Below are positions 12,414 through 25,377 of a stretch of 64,000 nucleotides of DNA, one piece after another. The notes below the pieces were generated by a model that saw only the letters and a list, made by a program, of their open reading frames with translations, did not search any database and had not been told where the DNA came from. Source of the stretch: Hsuehochloa calcarea (taxonomy: Eukaryota > Streptophyta > Magnoliopsida > Poales > Poaceae); NCBI GenBank assembly GCA_036346395.1, contig CM070604.1, forward strand, positions 54,091,003-54,155,002, read 5' to 3'. Positions within the stretch are counted from its first letter, which is position 1, and each line of letters starts with the position of its first letter. Made by a program: the position numbers and the translations under genes.

Positions 12414-13009
12414 GGAACTGTTATAATATGAATTCATTTGTATTTTTTTATATACGTATGATATATTCTTTTATAATATCTTTTTGTACTCTATATGCAT
12501 ATTGCTCATTGGGCCTCATGAATATACACAACAATATTCATAACATGGTATCAAAACTAGGACACTAACATAACTCTTTTTGCTGCCACATCGTTGAAGG
12601 CCCCCGACGAGCTAGGGCCGCCGTCGAAGGCCGTCGTTGCCCGACGCCGCCCGTCCCCGACGCTGTTGACGCTACTCCACCTGAGGACGACACGGGCCGA
12701 GCGCCGACGCCGCCCGTCCCCGACGTCGTCCCGCCGTCGTCTGACTCGACGCTGCCGCCACCTGACACCCGACCCGAGGACGATGCGGGTTGAGCGCCAT
12801 CATCAACGCGAAAAAAGCGGAATAAGGCGTGTGGGGGTGGACGATCCAAAGGGGGCAGGGAGGCCTTTCCTCGACGGGAGGATCGGGACCTTCTCAGCGA
12901 GGTGACTCTGTTCCGCAGCTCTGCCTGGCTATACTTCAGCAGCTCTCTCACAGCTCAGCAGGCTCTACTAGTCTAGCTCAGACGTCTCCTCCAGGTACTT
13001 ATTAGTTTC

Positions 13010-13565
13010 TGGATTCTAGTGTCTCTTTCCACATGACACCGTAATCCACATCTCTCACTTCAGTGTGACCTCCTGTTTTTCCTATTTCTGTTCAGACAAT
13101 TGACGATACTCCTTTGTCTGTCAGCTGTCAAGACACTCTTTTGTCCACTGACTTTTCTGTTCCAATTATTACTCATGTTCCACAACTTACCATGCAGCTT
13201 CTCTCGGTGGGTTAGCTCATCGATCTCAGTTGTACGGTTGGTTTTCACTTTCACACCTGTTTTGTCCTGGAACGACAAACAAGGACGGTACTTGGTACTG
13301 GTCAGTGTCGTAGGGATTGTCAGGGCCTCTACATCCTTGAGCACTACCGCCTTCCAACCACTTCAGTTGCTCCTATCACCTCTACGTCTACCTTCACCGC
13401 CACTGCTGTCACCACCTCTAGAATTTTTGCGCAGTAGCATCATTGTCTAGGTCACTTGTGTGGGTCTCATCTTTCTTCATTAGTTTGTCAAGGTGTTCTT
13501 TGACGTGTTACTGTTGACACGGTCATGTTTTGTTAGGGTTGTAAGCTAGGCAAGCAAATATAACT
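13010..13565 (+). pseudogene. Copia protease and integrase zinc-region remnant
   Basis: Read across frameshifts, this encodes the protease region (FWILVSLST in place of WILDSGAS, then THVPQLTMQLLSVG), the pre-integrase segment, and an HHCC zinc-binding region ending CKLGKQI. The coding sequence continues a few codons (TAA in place of a glutamine codon) and is then cut by an insertion at about 13566. Confidence 0.6.
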
Positions 13566-15535
13566 TGCTTATGATTGATGATCATATTTCACCGGTTATG
13601 GATATAGAGATATCGAATCAATAATATGAACACATGTTAGAGAACATGGTGTTGGATTGATCCACCATGAGACATTATTGAGATTTTTATGATTTTATGT
13701 GTCATCAGTTGATCTCAAGCAATGATGATGTATAATCCTTAGACCTGAGACCAGCATAGTTTTCTAAATATATAATAGTATACTTAGGGGTTGTCAAACG
13801 CTACTCCATAACTGCGTAGTTAAAAAGGTAGCTTTCGGGTATGCTATGAAACATGCTGTCAACGATCAAATAGCTGATCTTATGAATATATAAAAATAGA
13901 GAAAAATAGTGTGTATCTCCGGAATAGAATGATGTCACTCTGTATTGCTATGAACTGACTATCACAAGGAATGCCTGTGAACAAACAAAAGGCTAATCCT
14001 AGTTACACTAGAGTGCAATGCTTGCTATGGTGTTGTAATCAAATCGACTGCTAATCTTCTCAATTGTCTTCGATCCCCTCTCCCCTCCATCTTTCGCGGT
14101 CCTCCTTAAGTAGTTAATGAAGCGGTGGCAGTTATCGTTTAGAGAGATAGACGCTTTTGGGAAATAACACGTTTGGTCGGAGAGAGGCGTTAGTTGACAA
14201 GTTATCAACTGTTGTGCGGTTATATGTCGATGAGACATTCAACCGTAGTCCAGTGTCTTAGAATTATGTAACGTCGTGTGGTATGAAATATATAGCACGT
14301 GTTTCATTCATCACACGGCAAGGGATATACCTGGATTCAGGTCCAGATGATACCACTTCATAGCCTTACGATTAATTGGCTGGTCGGAGACTAGGTTCGG
14401 GACCTTGTCCGACCAGGGTATTTATTATATAACCTCTTGAATCCTTACGACCAGTAAGGTCGTTAGACTTAGGGGTTACGACCATGAAGATATATGGTCT
14501 TCTCTTATGTATTAAAATAATACATCGAAGTTTTAATCCTCGTCAGATGCGGAGGGATGTGATTGGTCGGATATGAGATTTGCCACTCCTAACATAACAG
14601 GAGAGAGATCTCGCCCCTCGATGTGGTCAGATAAAGAAAGTACATGGCCATGCCACTAGTGGTCGAAGAGTTAATCACATGAAGTTATCCGTCACTTGAT
14701 TGAGAAAGTATTGAACAGTCCATGGATGATAATTTATCTTACCTGGAGTTCAACTAGATGTCGTGAGGCAAAAGGAGAATACACAAGCAGGTTGTTCAGT
14801 TGACCAGATATGGACTGGTCATAGACAGGTCAAACATAATCACTAAACTGGTCGTAAGGAGTTACAAACTTGTCGTGACTAAATATGAACTGGTCGTATA
14901 GAGATACGAGCTAGTCGTAATTGATAAGGATCTGGTCGTAATCATATTGCATCAATATTAGTCCGATATAATTTATGTGCATTCGGGAATCGTTATGTCC
15001 TGCTAGGAACCGCTAACGACTCATGTCGGAAAGGTGATTTCGAGTCATAACCGATTACGTATGAACCTATAGGGTCACACACTTAACGGGTTGGAACAAA
15101 CGAGTTCGGACGGGATCCGTCAAGTGCTCTTTGTAAGGGGATGCATGAGACTACTAGGACAGACGACGTGAGTTGCAGCACCAAAACCTAATCACCATCT
15201 TCTCGAAGACCTTGTCGTGTGCATTGGTGCTAGCACACCGGCGTATGGTGTTCCACCCCTAAACGTGTGGATACCGTAGAGATGCTACTACGATTGCTGT
15301 TGTGCTGACGAGGATGATTCACGATATTCATAAAGAACATGATTGGTTCCTATAAGAGAGGATCAACATCGAGAACGTTGGATGATCGACTACAACTACT
15401 ACATCGACGCGCTCGACGTTGGATTATGCTGCTCTAATTCTTCTTCCGCTGCACTACGCGTCTAGTGGTAACGATCTATGATCTCTTGCTTGTATGGTTT
15501 CCTAGTTTACGCAGTAGTATTTTTGAATTTCCAGC
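13566..15535 (+). mobile_element. LTR-like insertion inside the Copia, probably a solo LTR; borders uncertain
   Basis: Copia coding sequence stops at about 13565 and resumes at about 17951, so everything between is inserted. The part left of solo LTR 2 begins TGCTTATGATTG and has no coding sequence. Its tail (about 15440-15535, plus 17938-17950) resembles the 3' end of grass retrotransposon LTRs just before a primer site. A TATA-like stretch is at about 14420. I could not find an exact target duplication (TAACT on the left, TACCC on the right at best). Confidence 0.4.
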
Positions 15536-17932
15536 TGTAAGATCGAGGAGGCCGACTAGAGGGGGTGAATATGCGGTTTTTAAAATCTTTTAGCTAAAAT
15601 CGAGTTTTTTTGCAGAATTATAAATCAAGATGCAACACATGCACAATTGAGACTTTTCTCCTTGCTCACAAGGTGCAACACATGCACAATTGAGAGAAGA
15701 AGCTCACACTAACTCAAGTGAGTGAAATAGGATGCCAAACGTTGTCTCTCAAATGGCCAAGGTGGGTATTTATAGTTCATACACAAAAATTAGTCGTTGG
15801 GAGCAGAAACTCCCCAAAATCAGGATTTGCGGTAGTGTCGTCATACAAACTCTGGTACTACCATTTTCTACTATTCATCGGTCGTACAAGTATATTAACA
15901 GCTCAAAAACTAGTCGTTAAAGTTTTTTGTGCGGCAGTAACGCAATACAAAGGGCGGTACTACCGTTCTGCGGTAGTACCTCTCATCTCGGCGAGACTAC
16001 CGTAGTTCAATTTCAGCACAGATGACACTCGGTAAAAATATCATAACTTTTGACTCCGATATCGGAATTGAGTGATCTTGGACTCTGGAAAGATCATTCA
16101 GAGGGCTACACAACCCACCTAATTGATTGATCTCAAACACATTTGATCAAATCAAAAAGCACGATTCCAAAGAGCCACTGTCATGGTCTAAGTCCAAAAA
16201 ATAGCAACAAGCAATCTTAGACCATGCCAAGGGAAAATGCATGAATCCCAACAATTTGTAAAACAAATTTGCAAGCTTAGATCATGCCACAGGGAGTAAG
16301 TACAATAGCTTTAACCATTTGCAAAGTATAGTCACATGCTACAATGATTAGATGCATGAGCCTCAGCTATTGCAAAACACATTCACAAATAATAGCATCA
16401 TGCCATGGAGAGCTAGAGCAAGCAAGATTGAGCTATCAACACATGATGAGACTCAAGCTACAAGACAAGACCCCTCTTAATAGTATGACGATCATATATT
16501 AGCAATCCAGTCTTCCAACCAAACACCAAGACCGGTAAAAGACTAGGAATACATCCTTAACTCTAGCTAGTCAAACCTTTGCATTGAGCATTTTCTTGAA
16601 GCTTGATAACACATATCTTCACTTTAAGTCCGGGTCATCTTCTTGACTTGCATCAACCCATGATGCATCCGTTACTTAACCTCCATCAACACATGATGGG
16701 TCTTCTCTTGACTTGATGATTAACTCATGATCATCTCCTCTTCAAGATCTTGATATGCATCAACATATGATGCATCCTCTTCTTGAACATTGACTTGATG
16801 ACGATCAATTCATGATGCAATCCAAAGTCTTCGTCACCCTGGAACATAACCTATTCATCCAACTCATGAAAAATATTAGTCCCATAATAATTAACATTAA
16901 CTACCAATATATACTTGCATTAAATGCTTATAAACAAGCTAATGCAGAAAGTGTGATACTACCGCCGTTGATCATGCGGTAGTTCCGCTCTACGGTCATA
17001 CCGAACACAAGGGCGGTACTACCGCTTCACTTTGCGGTCCAAAAGAATCCTTTTTGGAAAAATGTATCGTTCTCTATATTTCGAAATATCCGGGTTGCGG
17101 TAATTCTGCTCAAGATGCGGTCATACCGCGTTGTGATAGTTCCGCCAAGAAAACTCCGGAACTACCATTCACCAGGTGAGCAACCGACATAAAAATGTGT
17201 CGTTCTGTAAAAAACATACCGCCAACTAATCTTTGGTTCGACTGGGTTGCGGTAGTACCGCACCACTTTTCCCGGTCATACCGCTGCGCAGTATTACCTC
17301 CAAGACAACGTCGGTACTATCGACTTTCACTAAAGAATTTTCTAGAAGCAGAACAAATGCAATGCATAACAAAAATGGCATAAAATAAACTTCAAGCCAC
17401 TAGTCGTGATCCTGTCTTGTCTTTGCATTGCCATTTCTATATTGTATTCCATAATTCGGGACTAAGCCTTTAAAACAACTTGGCACACACATTAGTCTCA
17501 TAAACATAATTGCAAATAATTTAATATAAAGCGATATTAGTATATATGAACTACACAAGTTTTATATACTAAAAGTATATATTTCAAAGTAGAGATCCCC
17601 AATATATGGGGATAAAGAAATATAGATCAATACTAATAGAACCACAAAACATAGAGTGAACTCCTCCTAAATGTGGGCATACACGAATGTGTAATAAAAA
17701 TATATGCATATATTCAAGTAAAACTTTTAGCGGAGTTCAACCTATATTTTGAATCCGAGGAATGCAATAAGATATAAGAATATGATGTCGAATGCATACA
17801 TCCATGTTCTTCTTTTTATCCAAATAAGACTACACAATAGGTATATCAATCAAAGTGTTAGTCTTATATATAGATTTGTCATTAATCACCAAAATACTCC
17901 ATTAACTCATAATGGCGGGTTTAGATTCTTCA
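15536..17932 (-). mobile_element. Solo LTR 2, 2,397 bp, with CGGTA-TACCG palindrome clusters
   Basis: Begins TGTAAGATCG, ends ATTCTTCA, and is flanked by CCAGC on both sides (15531-15535 and 17933-17937). Its start carries the same block (GGCCGACTAGAGGGGGTG) as the other two solo LTRs. A TATAAATAC box is on the minus strand at 15766-15775, so the LTR sense is minus, opposite to the host Copia. Palindromes such as CGGTACTACCG occur at about 15835-16005 and 16965-17320. No coding capacity. Confidence 0.8.
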
Positions 17933-18627
17933 CCAGCTAGTGTAGCCTACCCGTATCCCTACAGATTCATACTCAGTTTGATTCTTTCATCTGTACTTTT
18001 CGATGTGATTCTGCTGGCGAGTACTGTTCTAGCGCTTGTAGATAGTTTATTTCTGAGCAGGATATTCTTTACCAGTCTTTTTGTCCTGGTGTCCATGCTC
18101 AGAATGAGGTTGCTGAGCGTAAACAATGTCATCTAATTGAGACTGTTCGCACTGTTCTCCTTGCCTCTCACGTTACACTATAGTTCTGAGCTAATGTTGT
18201 TTTTATGGTTGCATATCTCATCAATATGCAGCCTTACACTGCTCTTAACGGCGTCAGTCCTATAGAGCGTCTCTACTCTCGAGTCCCCCAGTACACCCAC
18301 CGTTTTTGGCTGCACTTGTTTTGTTCTGTTGTAGCCTCGTGAGTGCACCAAACTATTGGCTCAGTCAGTTGAGTGTGTGTTTTTTAGTTATAATTCTGAG
18401 CATAAAGGTTATCATTGTTATGATCTTTCTGCTCGACGGATCAGGATCTCACGAGACGTTGTCTTTGACGAATCTTGACCTTTCTTCTATCGAGATTCGG
18501 CTCCTTGTCCTGTTTTCACCTTTGAGATGATTTCATGGTTATCTATTTCTGACTCTTCATCCCTTTCTCCACTATCACAGTCTTTCCCAGGTTTGTTTTC
18601 AGTGGTTCCTTCTGTACCTCGCTTTCG

Positions 18628-19443
18628 GTGATGCCTCCTTCAGCACCGCCTCTTGTTCCTGCAGCACCACCGTCTCGTTTCTCTCGTATTCACTACTCCA
18701 AGCGTCCCCATTCTTCACTAGTCTCCTCTCCTAGTATCTTGCTGGCACCTACATCTGATCCTCCTGATGATGCTCCTCGATACGTCCTTCATGACCGTAC
18801 ATCCCTTCGACCTCCTGCTCATCTTGGATTTGCTCTGATAGCTTATGCTCTTTCTGTCACTGAGCCTAGTTCTTATCGTGAGGCCGCTCCTCATTCTGAG
18901 TGGCAGCTTGCTATGGCAGAGGATCTTGATGCTCTTCGACGTACGAAGACTTGGGATATTGCACCAACACCTATGCATGATAGCCCTGTCACGTGCAAAT
19001 GGGTGTACAAGATTAATACCTGGTTTGATAGTACTGTCGAGTGCTACAAGGCTCGTCTTGTGGCTCGCAGCTTTCAGCAGGAGTACTATCGTGACTACGA
19101 TGAGACTTTTGCCCCTGTTGTCCATATGACCACTGTTCGCACTCTTGTTGTCGTTGCTTCTATTCGCCGGTGGTCTATCTCTCAGATAGATATTAAGAAT
19201 GTCTTTCTTAATAGTGTTTTGTATGAAGAGGTCTACATGCAGCCACCCCCTGGGTATTCTGTTCTCGATGTACACATATGTTGTTTTCGTTGTGCTCTTT
19301 ATGGCCTTAAAAAGGCTCATCGTGCCTGGTTTGCGCGTTTTACCTCAGTGATTACTGCTGTCGGTTTCACTGTCAGCTCCACGATCCTACTCTTTTTGTC
19401 CATATCTCATCTCGGGGTAGGACACTACTTTTTTGTATGTTGA
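18628..19443 (+). pseudogene. Copia reverse transcriptase remnant
   Basis: An 816-base open frame with the linker FSRIHYSKRPHSS, the RT start (WQLAMAEDLDALRRTKTWDI), CKWVYKIN and YDETFAPVVHMTTVRTL, then DIKNVFLNSVLYEEVYMQ, where the usual DVKNAFLNG is altered. A frameshift follows. The catalytic YVDD motif is found one frame away at 19436-19447, and RNase H pieces (ARDPVKYEFIKHVGVDA) continue to about 20225. It belongs to the plus-strand Copia. Confidence 0.8.
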
Positions 19444-20511
19444 TGATATGCTTATCATTGGTAATGATTCCCCATTCGTCATGTTTGCGAAGAAGCATAT
19501 CAGTTAGCATTTTCTTATGACTGATCTTGGTTCTCTTACGTACTTCATTGGGATTGAGGCATCTTTCACGCCTGAAGGCTACTACCTCTCCACTGATGGT
19601 GATCTTCTTGAGAATCATACTCGATATCGTCATCTTGTTGGGAGTTTGGTGTATCTTGTGAGCCCTCGTCCTAATACCGCTCATGTTGTTTATATCTTGA
19701 GTTAATTCATGGCTCGTCCTACCCATTTTCATTGCAGTCACCTTTTTCGTGTTCTTCGCTACTTGCATGGAACTCTCTTGTCGTTTGTTTTTCTCTAGCT
19801 CCCACTCACTACAGCTTCAGGCGTTCTCCGATGCGACCTGGGCTAGTGATCATTCTTATCGTCATTCTCTTTCTGCTTACTGTGTTTTTCTTGGTTCCTC
19901 CCTGATTGCCTAGGAAGACAAAGAAGCAGACTGCAGTTTCCCATTCGAGTGCAGGGGGTGAGTTGAGAGTTATGGCAATAGTGAGAGTAGAGGTTAGTTG
20001 GTTGAGATAGCTACTTGTAGATTTTGGAGTGCCTTTGATGGGACCTACAACTTTTTTATCTGACAGTACATTTGCTATCAGTATTGCTCGTGACCCAGTG
20101 AAGTATGAGTTCATCAAGCATGTTGGTGTGGATGCATCATATACTCGCTCACAGGTGCAGGAGAGAGTACTTGCTTTACAGTTTGTGCCCTCGGAGTTAC
20201 ATATTGTTGACTTCTTCACAGACTAAGGTATAACATTTGTATTTTCTCTCCCAACTCAGTGTGTGCGATCCACCGTTCGCTTGAGGGGAGGGAGGGGGGT
20301 TGAGTTTGAGGGGGTGTTTGAATAGGAATTCTTTGTATCTCCTTATATGTCTTTTGCATTTTCTTATATATGTATAGCACGTTTCTTTGTAATATTTATT
20401 TATATTCTCAATATATATTGACTATTAGGTCTAGTAGACATACACATAATATTCTTGGTAACAGAAACAACGCAACAACTCCTACTCTTTTCTTTTCACT
20501 GATTTTAAGGC

Positions 20512-20519
20512 TATAAATA
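20512..20519 (+). promoter_or_regulatory. TATA box of the WAT1-related gene
   Basis: TATAAATA lies 367 bp before the chosen ATG and only 48 bp to the right of the end of the Copia 3' LTR. It is the only good TATA match between the LTR and the gene, so it is the likely core promoter. This is inference. Confidence 0.5.
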
Positions 20520-20885
20520 AGATGTAACCGATGGTACTTGCAGCTTGCCCTGTTGTTGCTAGAGTTTAGACGGAGCAAGCACGTTTCAGTACCCGCTTGC
20601 AAGCAAAGGCCGTATGCTTTTATTGCTCGATCGGCGCCGTGGTTAAACTGCAAGTGAGGGAGAAGGGTTTTTGATCGACCTCCTTGCTGTGTGTACCTGT
20701 TTGTCATATGCTGCTGTGCTGTGCTGTCTCTCCGAATCTGCAGCCTTCCCGCTCCTGCTGGTCTGCCTGTTGAAAGCTTGGATTGCTTAACCTGTACTGT
20801 AGGGTTTGCTTTGCTGCCTCCTAGTCCTATCCTAGGTAAGAAGAATACGATTGACAAGATTATACCGACCGGTCGGTCGATCACG

Positions 20886-23428
20886 ATGCTGCTGGCCCAG
20901 CAACAAGGTGGCGGCGGGGGCTTAATCTTGGAGGACATCCTCATCGGCGGCGGCCTCCTGGTGGTGCAGTGCATCCTCGCCGGATACGTTGTGTTTGTCC
21001 ACCACGTCCTCGACCTTGGCGCCAACCCGTTGACGGTGATCGTCGTCGGCGCCGCCGCCTCCTCCGCCTTCTTCCTTCCCTTCGCCGTCGCACTCGAGAG
21101 GAAGAAATGGCCTTCCAAGATTTCTCGCTCTTTGATGGCGCAATTTGCGCTCATAGCTCTTGGAGGGTAAGATCTCTACTGGCCGTGACTCCAATCTCTG
21201 TCATTTAACCTTTCCATTCGACCAAACTACTGTCAGTAACAGACCGTTCAATTAAGAAGCTCATGCCAAACGTAACTGCCCAAATTTTTCTCTTTCCGAT
21301 TTCTCAAGTTTGGGCCCTCTATAGCAATTAAATTAAAGTTTAACTGAAATGGTGGTAATCGATCGGACAATTTAGCAAGGTACGTAGTAGTAGTATTCCT
21401 GGGATAAGGTGTTGAGTGCACTCGTCATGATTAATTTTGTTAGCTTGGGACTAACGGAGGTGGGAGCTTACATCCCTTTGCACCACTTGAAATACCCAGG
21501 ATGAATCTGATCAAGCTTTTTCAATTAAGGCGGTGTGATATTCTAATTGTGTGCTGCACAAGAATCTGAGAGCTAGGTGGTATAATGGAGCACTTAGCCC
21601 ACTGTCACGTACTAGTTATTCACCACTTAGGACAGACAAGTTCTTTTTTAGCTAGTTTATACTTTGCGAATGGATATAGTGCCAATATATTTGCCTTGCC
21701 ATACCGCCAAAAGGTACCACCAATGGTCTCTTGAGGTCATCGTTTCTTCCGGCTGCCGAAATTCCTATGAGCAAGAAATTTCCTGCAAATGATGCTGCTC
21801 TACTGATTCCTCAGAACAACCGTGTTTCAAGAACTCATGCTTTTGGGGATAAAAAAGACGACACCGGCTATTGCTTCAGCCATGCCGAACTTAAGCCCTG
21901 GACTAATCTTCGTCATCGCAGCTTGTTTCAGGTAGGCAGCTTCTTATTGGCCAATCAGCACTGTATATATATACACACACTTTCTTCGTTGTGGCGTTAT
22001 AACGGACTACTTCTGACTTCTGTAACCACGTCCATCTACTCCAAGTGATAAGGGTTGGACTACAAGGTAATAAATAATAACTAGGATTTATATATGTGAT
22101 TGTTGGCTTGTTGCAAAGGATGGAGAAGTTTGACAAGGCATGCAAGTACACACGAGCCAAGATGTTGGGAACATTTGTGTGCTTGGTGGGAGCAATGGCC
22201 ATGAGCTTCCTGCAAAGCCCCCCTCCCTCTCCAAATCTACAAGCTTTCCTCGGAACAACTTCTGAACCAGGCAGTTACTATGACTGGATCCTGGGTTGCT
22301 CCTACCTCTTCGTCGCAGTAATTGTTTTGTCTCTCTACACGGTGCTGCAGGTAATTAATTCATTCCATGATCTTGTTCATCGCTGTTAGAACTTAGACCG
22401 CGAGGATCCATCTATAATGCGAGCTGCTATGTCAATGTGTACTATACCAATACCGTTATCAGGCTGCGACATTGATCAGCTTCCCTGCGCCGTTAACGCT
22501 GTGCACCATTGCATCTATGATGGGGGCCATCTTCACCGCGATCCTGCAAGTCATCGTCGAGGGCAAGGTCGACATCGGTTCGCCAAGAATCGATCTCATG
22601 CTCGTCTCAGGGATTGTCATACTGGTACGGAATAGAACGTCTCTTCAGTTAGCTGCTGCTCCTCTTCAGAACAAATACAATGATATGTTTCAGTCGTAGA
22701 ACAGAAATTGAACCGAGCTCACGCTGATAAGCCGATTTCCTGTGTCTGGCTGGTACAAGGGAGGAGGGCTGGTGGGCGCATGCGTGGTGTTTCAGACATG
22801 GTGCCTCAGCAAGAAGGGCCCTCTGCTGGTGTCAATCTTCGGGCCTGTGCAGACAGTATGTTCGGCCATCATCTCTGCTCTTCTCTTCGGACAAATGGTC
22901 AGCCTAGGAAGGTAACCGACTAACTGATCTCCAACTCCAATCCACCCAAGCACAGACACAGATGCTAGCTTAAGACGCAAAATAAATGCAAGGTTCTGTT
23001 TAAGGCCATGTTACTGTCAAGCTTTTTATCATGCATGATCTGCACGTACTGGTCCTACTTAACCTGTGCACCATTAGCTTAGTCTGTCTTGTAGAGATAT
23101 ATATCTACCTAACAGCCACTCGAAATCACATGCTTGTGCCTCTGTGGCTGTGCATGCAGGCAACCAAACTCCATTCTATAATTCATGCCCAAAGACAACT
23201 GCCATAATCACGATGAACATAGTAGTTATGCACTTTGTAGTTAATTAAATCAATGCTTCAACTCTGAATCTGAAACTAATAGAATAAAATATCTCATCCG
23301 GTTGGTACAGCTTGGCAGGGATAGTGCTGATGTTCGGTGGGCTCTACATAGTCTTGTGGGCGAAGAACAACGAAAGCCAGGTCGGTCAGTTGGAAGGTGC
23401 CGATGTTGAGAAGGCACTCCTATCCTAA
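20886..23428 (+). CDS. WAT1-related / UMAMIT-type EamA transporter
   Basis: Six exons: 20886-21166, 21815-21931, 22119-22350, 22463-22624, 22760-22911, 23311-23428 (TAA). Phases agree and the product is 353 residues, a normal length for the family. Plant WAT1/UMAMIT proteins are ten-helix membrane carriers with two EamA repeats that move amino acids or auxin across the plasma or vacuolar membrane. Family hallmarks are KKTTPAIASAMPNLSPGLIF (exon 2), KYTRAKMLGTFVCLVGAMAM (exon 3) and KKGPLLVSIFGPVQT (exon 5), with hydrophobic segments in every exon. The open frame extends 65 codons upstream to an ATG at 20691, but the family usually starts just before EDILIGGG, so I chose 20886. The substrate cannot be told. 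The gene looks intact although a Copia LTR lies just upstream. Confidence 0.88.
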
Positions 23429-25186
23429 CAACACTTGTTTAGTCCGCCCCCCCTCTTTGGATAATTGAGTGAGTCTCATGTAAAAAGAGTAGTAATGCTT
23501 TTTCACCCCCTTCTCTAATACAAAATTATTGTAGTATACACTGCAACATGAATACAGTTTGGCTCTAAAAAAATGAAAATGAGAGGGGGGAAAAAGGAGC
23601 CGGACCAAATCTGGTTCAGATGCAGACTGTTGGAGTCAAAAGATGTGAATGTGCAGGCCAATTACAATTAGTCATTGAACGGACGCCTAATTGCAGAACT
23701 AGACGATCCATGAGTATTATATTATGTGCACTATTGTTGAGGACGCAGCACTGGTTTAGTAAAAAGTGGCAACTAGTAATCAAAGTAATCACCATCTAGT
23801 ACTCGGTGTCGGACTGCCTGCTTCCACTACCACTACCAAAGAAACATCTGCCGCTGTCAACTCTTACCACAGTAGGATCGATGAGGGCCAACCAAAATAC
23901 ACAGTAAATACAGATTAAGAAGAAGAAAAAACCGAGCTTGTTGGTGATTAGTACAAACAAAAGCATATTATATTCCTAATTTATTGTTTTTGGGAAACAT
24001 ACGAGCCTACCTCTTAGATGTCGTATTATACTGTATAATTACAATTCTCTTACGTTGAGACTAGCGACCCCCTTTTCTTTTTAAAAACCAAACGCAAAAC
24101 ATCATATGTCATCTTAGATACGCTTCATAGTTCATAGTGCACGTTTACCTGCCCAGCTAAAAAGTGCATAAACATTTTTTTTTTGCTAAACCAGCAAAAA
24201 GTGTGTGCACACCAAAAACACAAGGTTGTCAATTTTATTTTGTAACAATTTTTATATGTATTTTAGAATTCCACACATTATTTTTTTGGTTTTTTTTTAA
24301 AAAAAAGTTCGAAAAAAGTGGGTCGTAAACGACCCGTCAGGCTAAACGAGCTCGGGCCTACACGACACGGGACGAGTGGCCTTCGAGTGTGCTTGAACCG
24401 CCATCCAGACACGTGGGCCAGTACGGCACGATACAACCCATTTCTTTCACGGGCCGTACCTGGTCGTGTTCGTGTCAGGCTGTGCCGCCCATTTGCCCAT
24501 GTTTGCATACCAGCACCCAAAACGATACACAATAGGCTCAATCCCATATCGGCATCAATACCGGTCCATTCCGATCATTTCGACAAATCTGGTACGAGAC
24601 ATAATTGATGTGGCCCCTTCTTTAAATTAGGCCCAAAGGTCAAGCCTAATACTACTTCTTTGATAAGTGAAATTATGTTAGACTGTGGTAAAATGTATAA
24701 AATTATGAACTCGCGTTGTATTATTTAACCACGCAAGACCTTTGTGTTTATGAACTTATTTAACTATGTATCATTTTTATTCTATGATTATGTATTTGAA
24801 GTGAGATTCTAAGTAAAATTATATATGCGTATAATTACACACACCTAACTGGACCGGCGCCGACACATTCGATACAAAGAGACAAATCGGATAGGCATTC
24901 GGAATGCAATGGACAACAATGTCAGAAAAATATAAACACAGCGAAAGATCTGATTATTTGCCACTGTCAGAGATATACAATTCAGGATTTACAACTTATG
25001 TGTGTATAACACGTGGGGCTATACAAATCCTGAAATCCACGGTCTGACCATCCTCGCTGGTGGAAAAAAAAAACAGAGATTGATTATTCCAAACAGGAAA
25101 CCACGCGGAGAAAGCAAAGAAAACACAATCAACAAGAGGAGGGAAGGCGATGTATGTCGGCTGTACGTTATAGCCGGGGGGGGCAC
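23429..25186. other. Spacer between WAT1-related and SEC16 genes
   Basis: AT-rich DNA without a gene. At 24310-24560 there is a GC-rich block with repeated half-motifs such as GGGTCGTAAACGACCC and CACGGGCC. This resembles the ends of degenerate DNA transposons common in grasses, but no terminal repeats or target duplication could be fixed. Confidence 0.4.
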
Positions 25187-25377
25187 GCGTGTCCTCCTCC
25201 ACGGAATCCGAATCCAAATCCAAATCCCCACAAAATCAAAATCCCAATTCGAGATCCAATCCCGCTCCCCTTTGATCCTCCGCCTCCGCATCTCCACTCC
25301 ACTCCTCCAACAAACGCGCTTCGATTTGGCGTAGCCCTCCTCCGGATCTGCCCAAGCCCTAATTCTGACCGCCCGAG
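25187..25377 (+). promoter_or_regulatory. SEC16 5' leader, duplicated at about 37.1 kb
   Basis: A C-rich, CT-rich leader immediately upstream of the SEC16 ATG. Most of it is present again at about 37090-37275 upstream of the ribosomal protein L9 gene. Transcription start not determined. Confidence 0.55.

Larger units (their letters stand above)
12419..20463 (+). mobile_element. Decayed Copia LTR retrotransposon, plus strand, with nested insertions
   Basis: A short 5' LTR runs from 12419 (TGTTATAATATG) to about 12545 (ATTCATAACA), followed by TGGTATCAAAAC, a near-match to the methionine tRNA primer site. The 3' end has a purine tract (GAGGGAGGGGGGTTGAG, about 20286) and then a 3' LTR from about 20315 (TGTTTGAATAGG) to 20463 (CTTGGTAACA). 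Flanks are GGAAC on the left and GAAAC on the right, a 4/5 match. The two LTRs have diverged a lot, so the insertion is old. Most of gag is missing. Protease and the integrase zinc region lie at about 13010-13565; integrase remnants, RT and RNase H lie at 17951-20230. Two later insertions separate the halves. Confidence 0.78.

Noticed and set aside
12565..12951. Gly/Ser/Arg-rich frames at 12.6-12.95 kb
   Set aside because: GC-rich repeat CGCCGCCCGTCCCCGACG in the leader of the plus-strand Copia; no family motif.
24310..24560. GC-rich block as a gene
   Set aside because: Frames on both strands lack motifs. The half-palindromes suggest a degraded DNA transposon.
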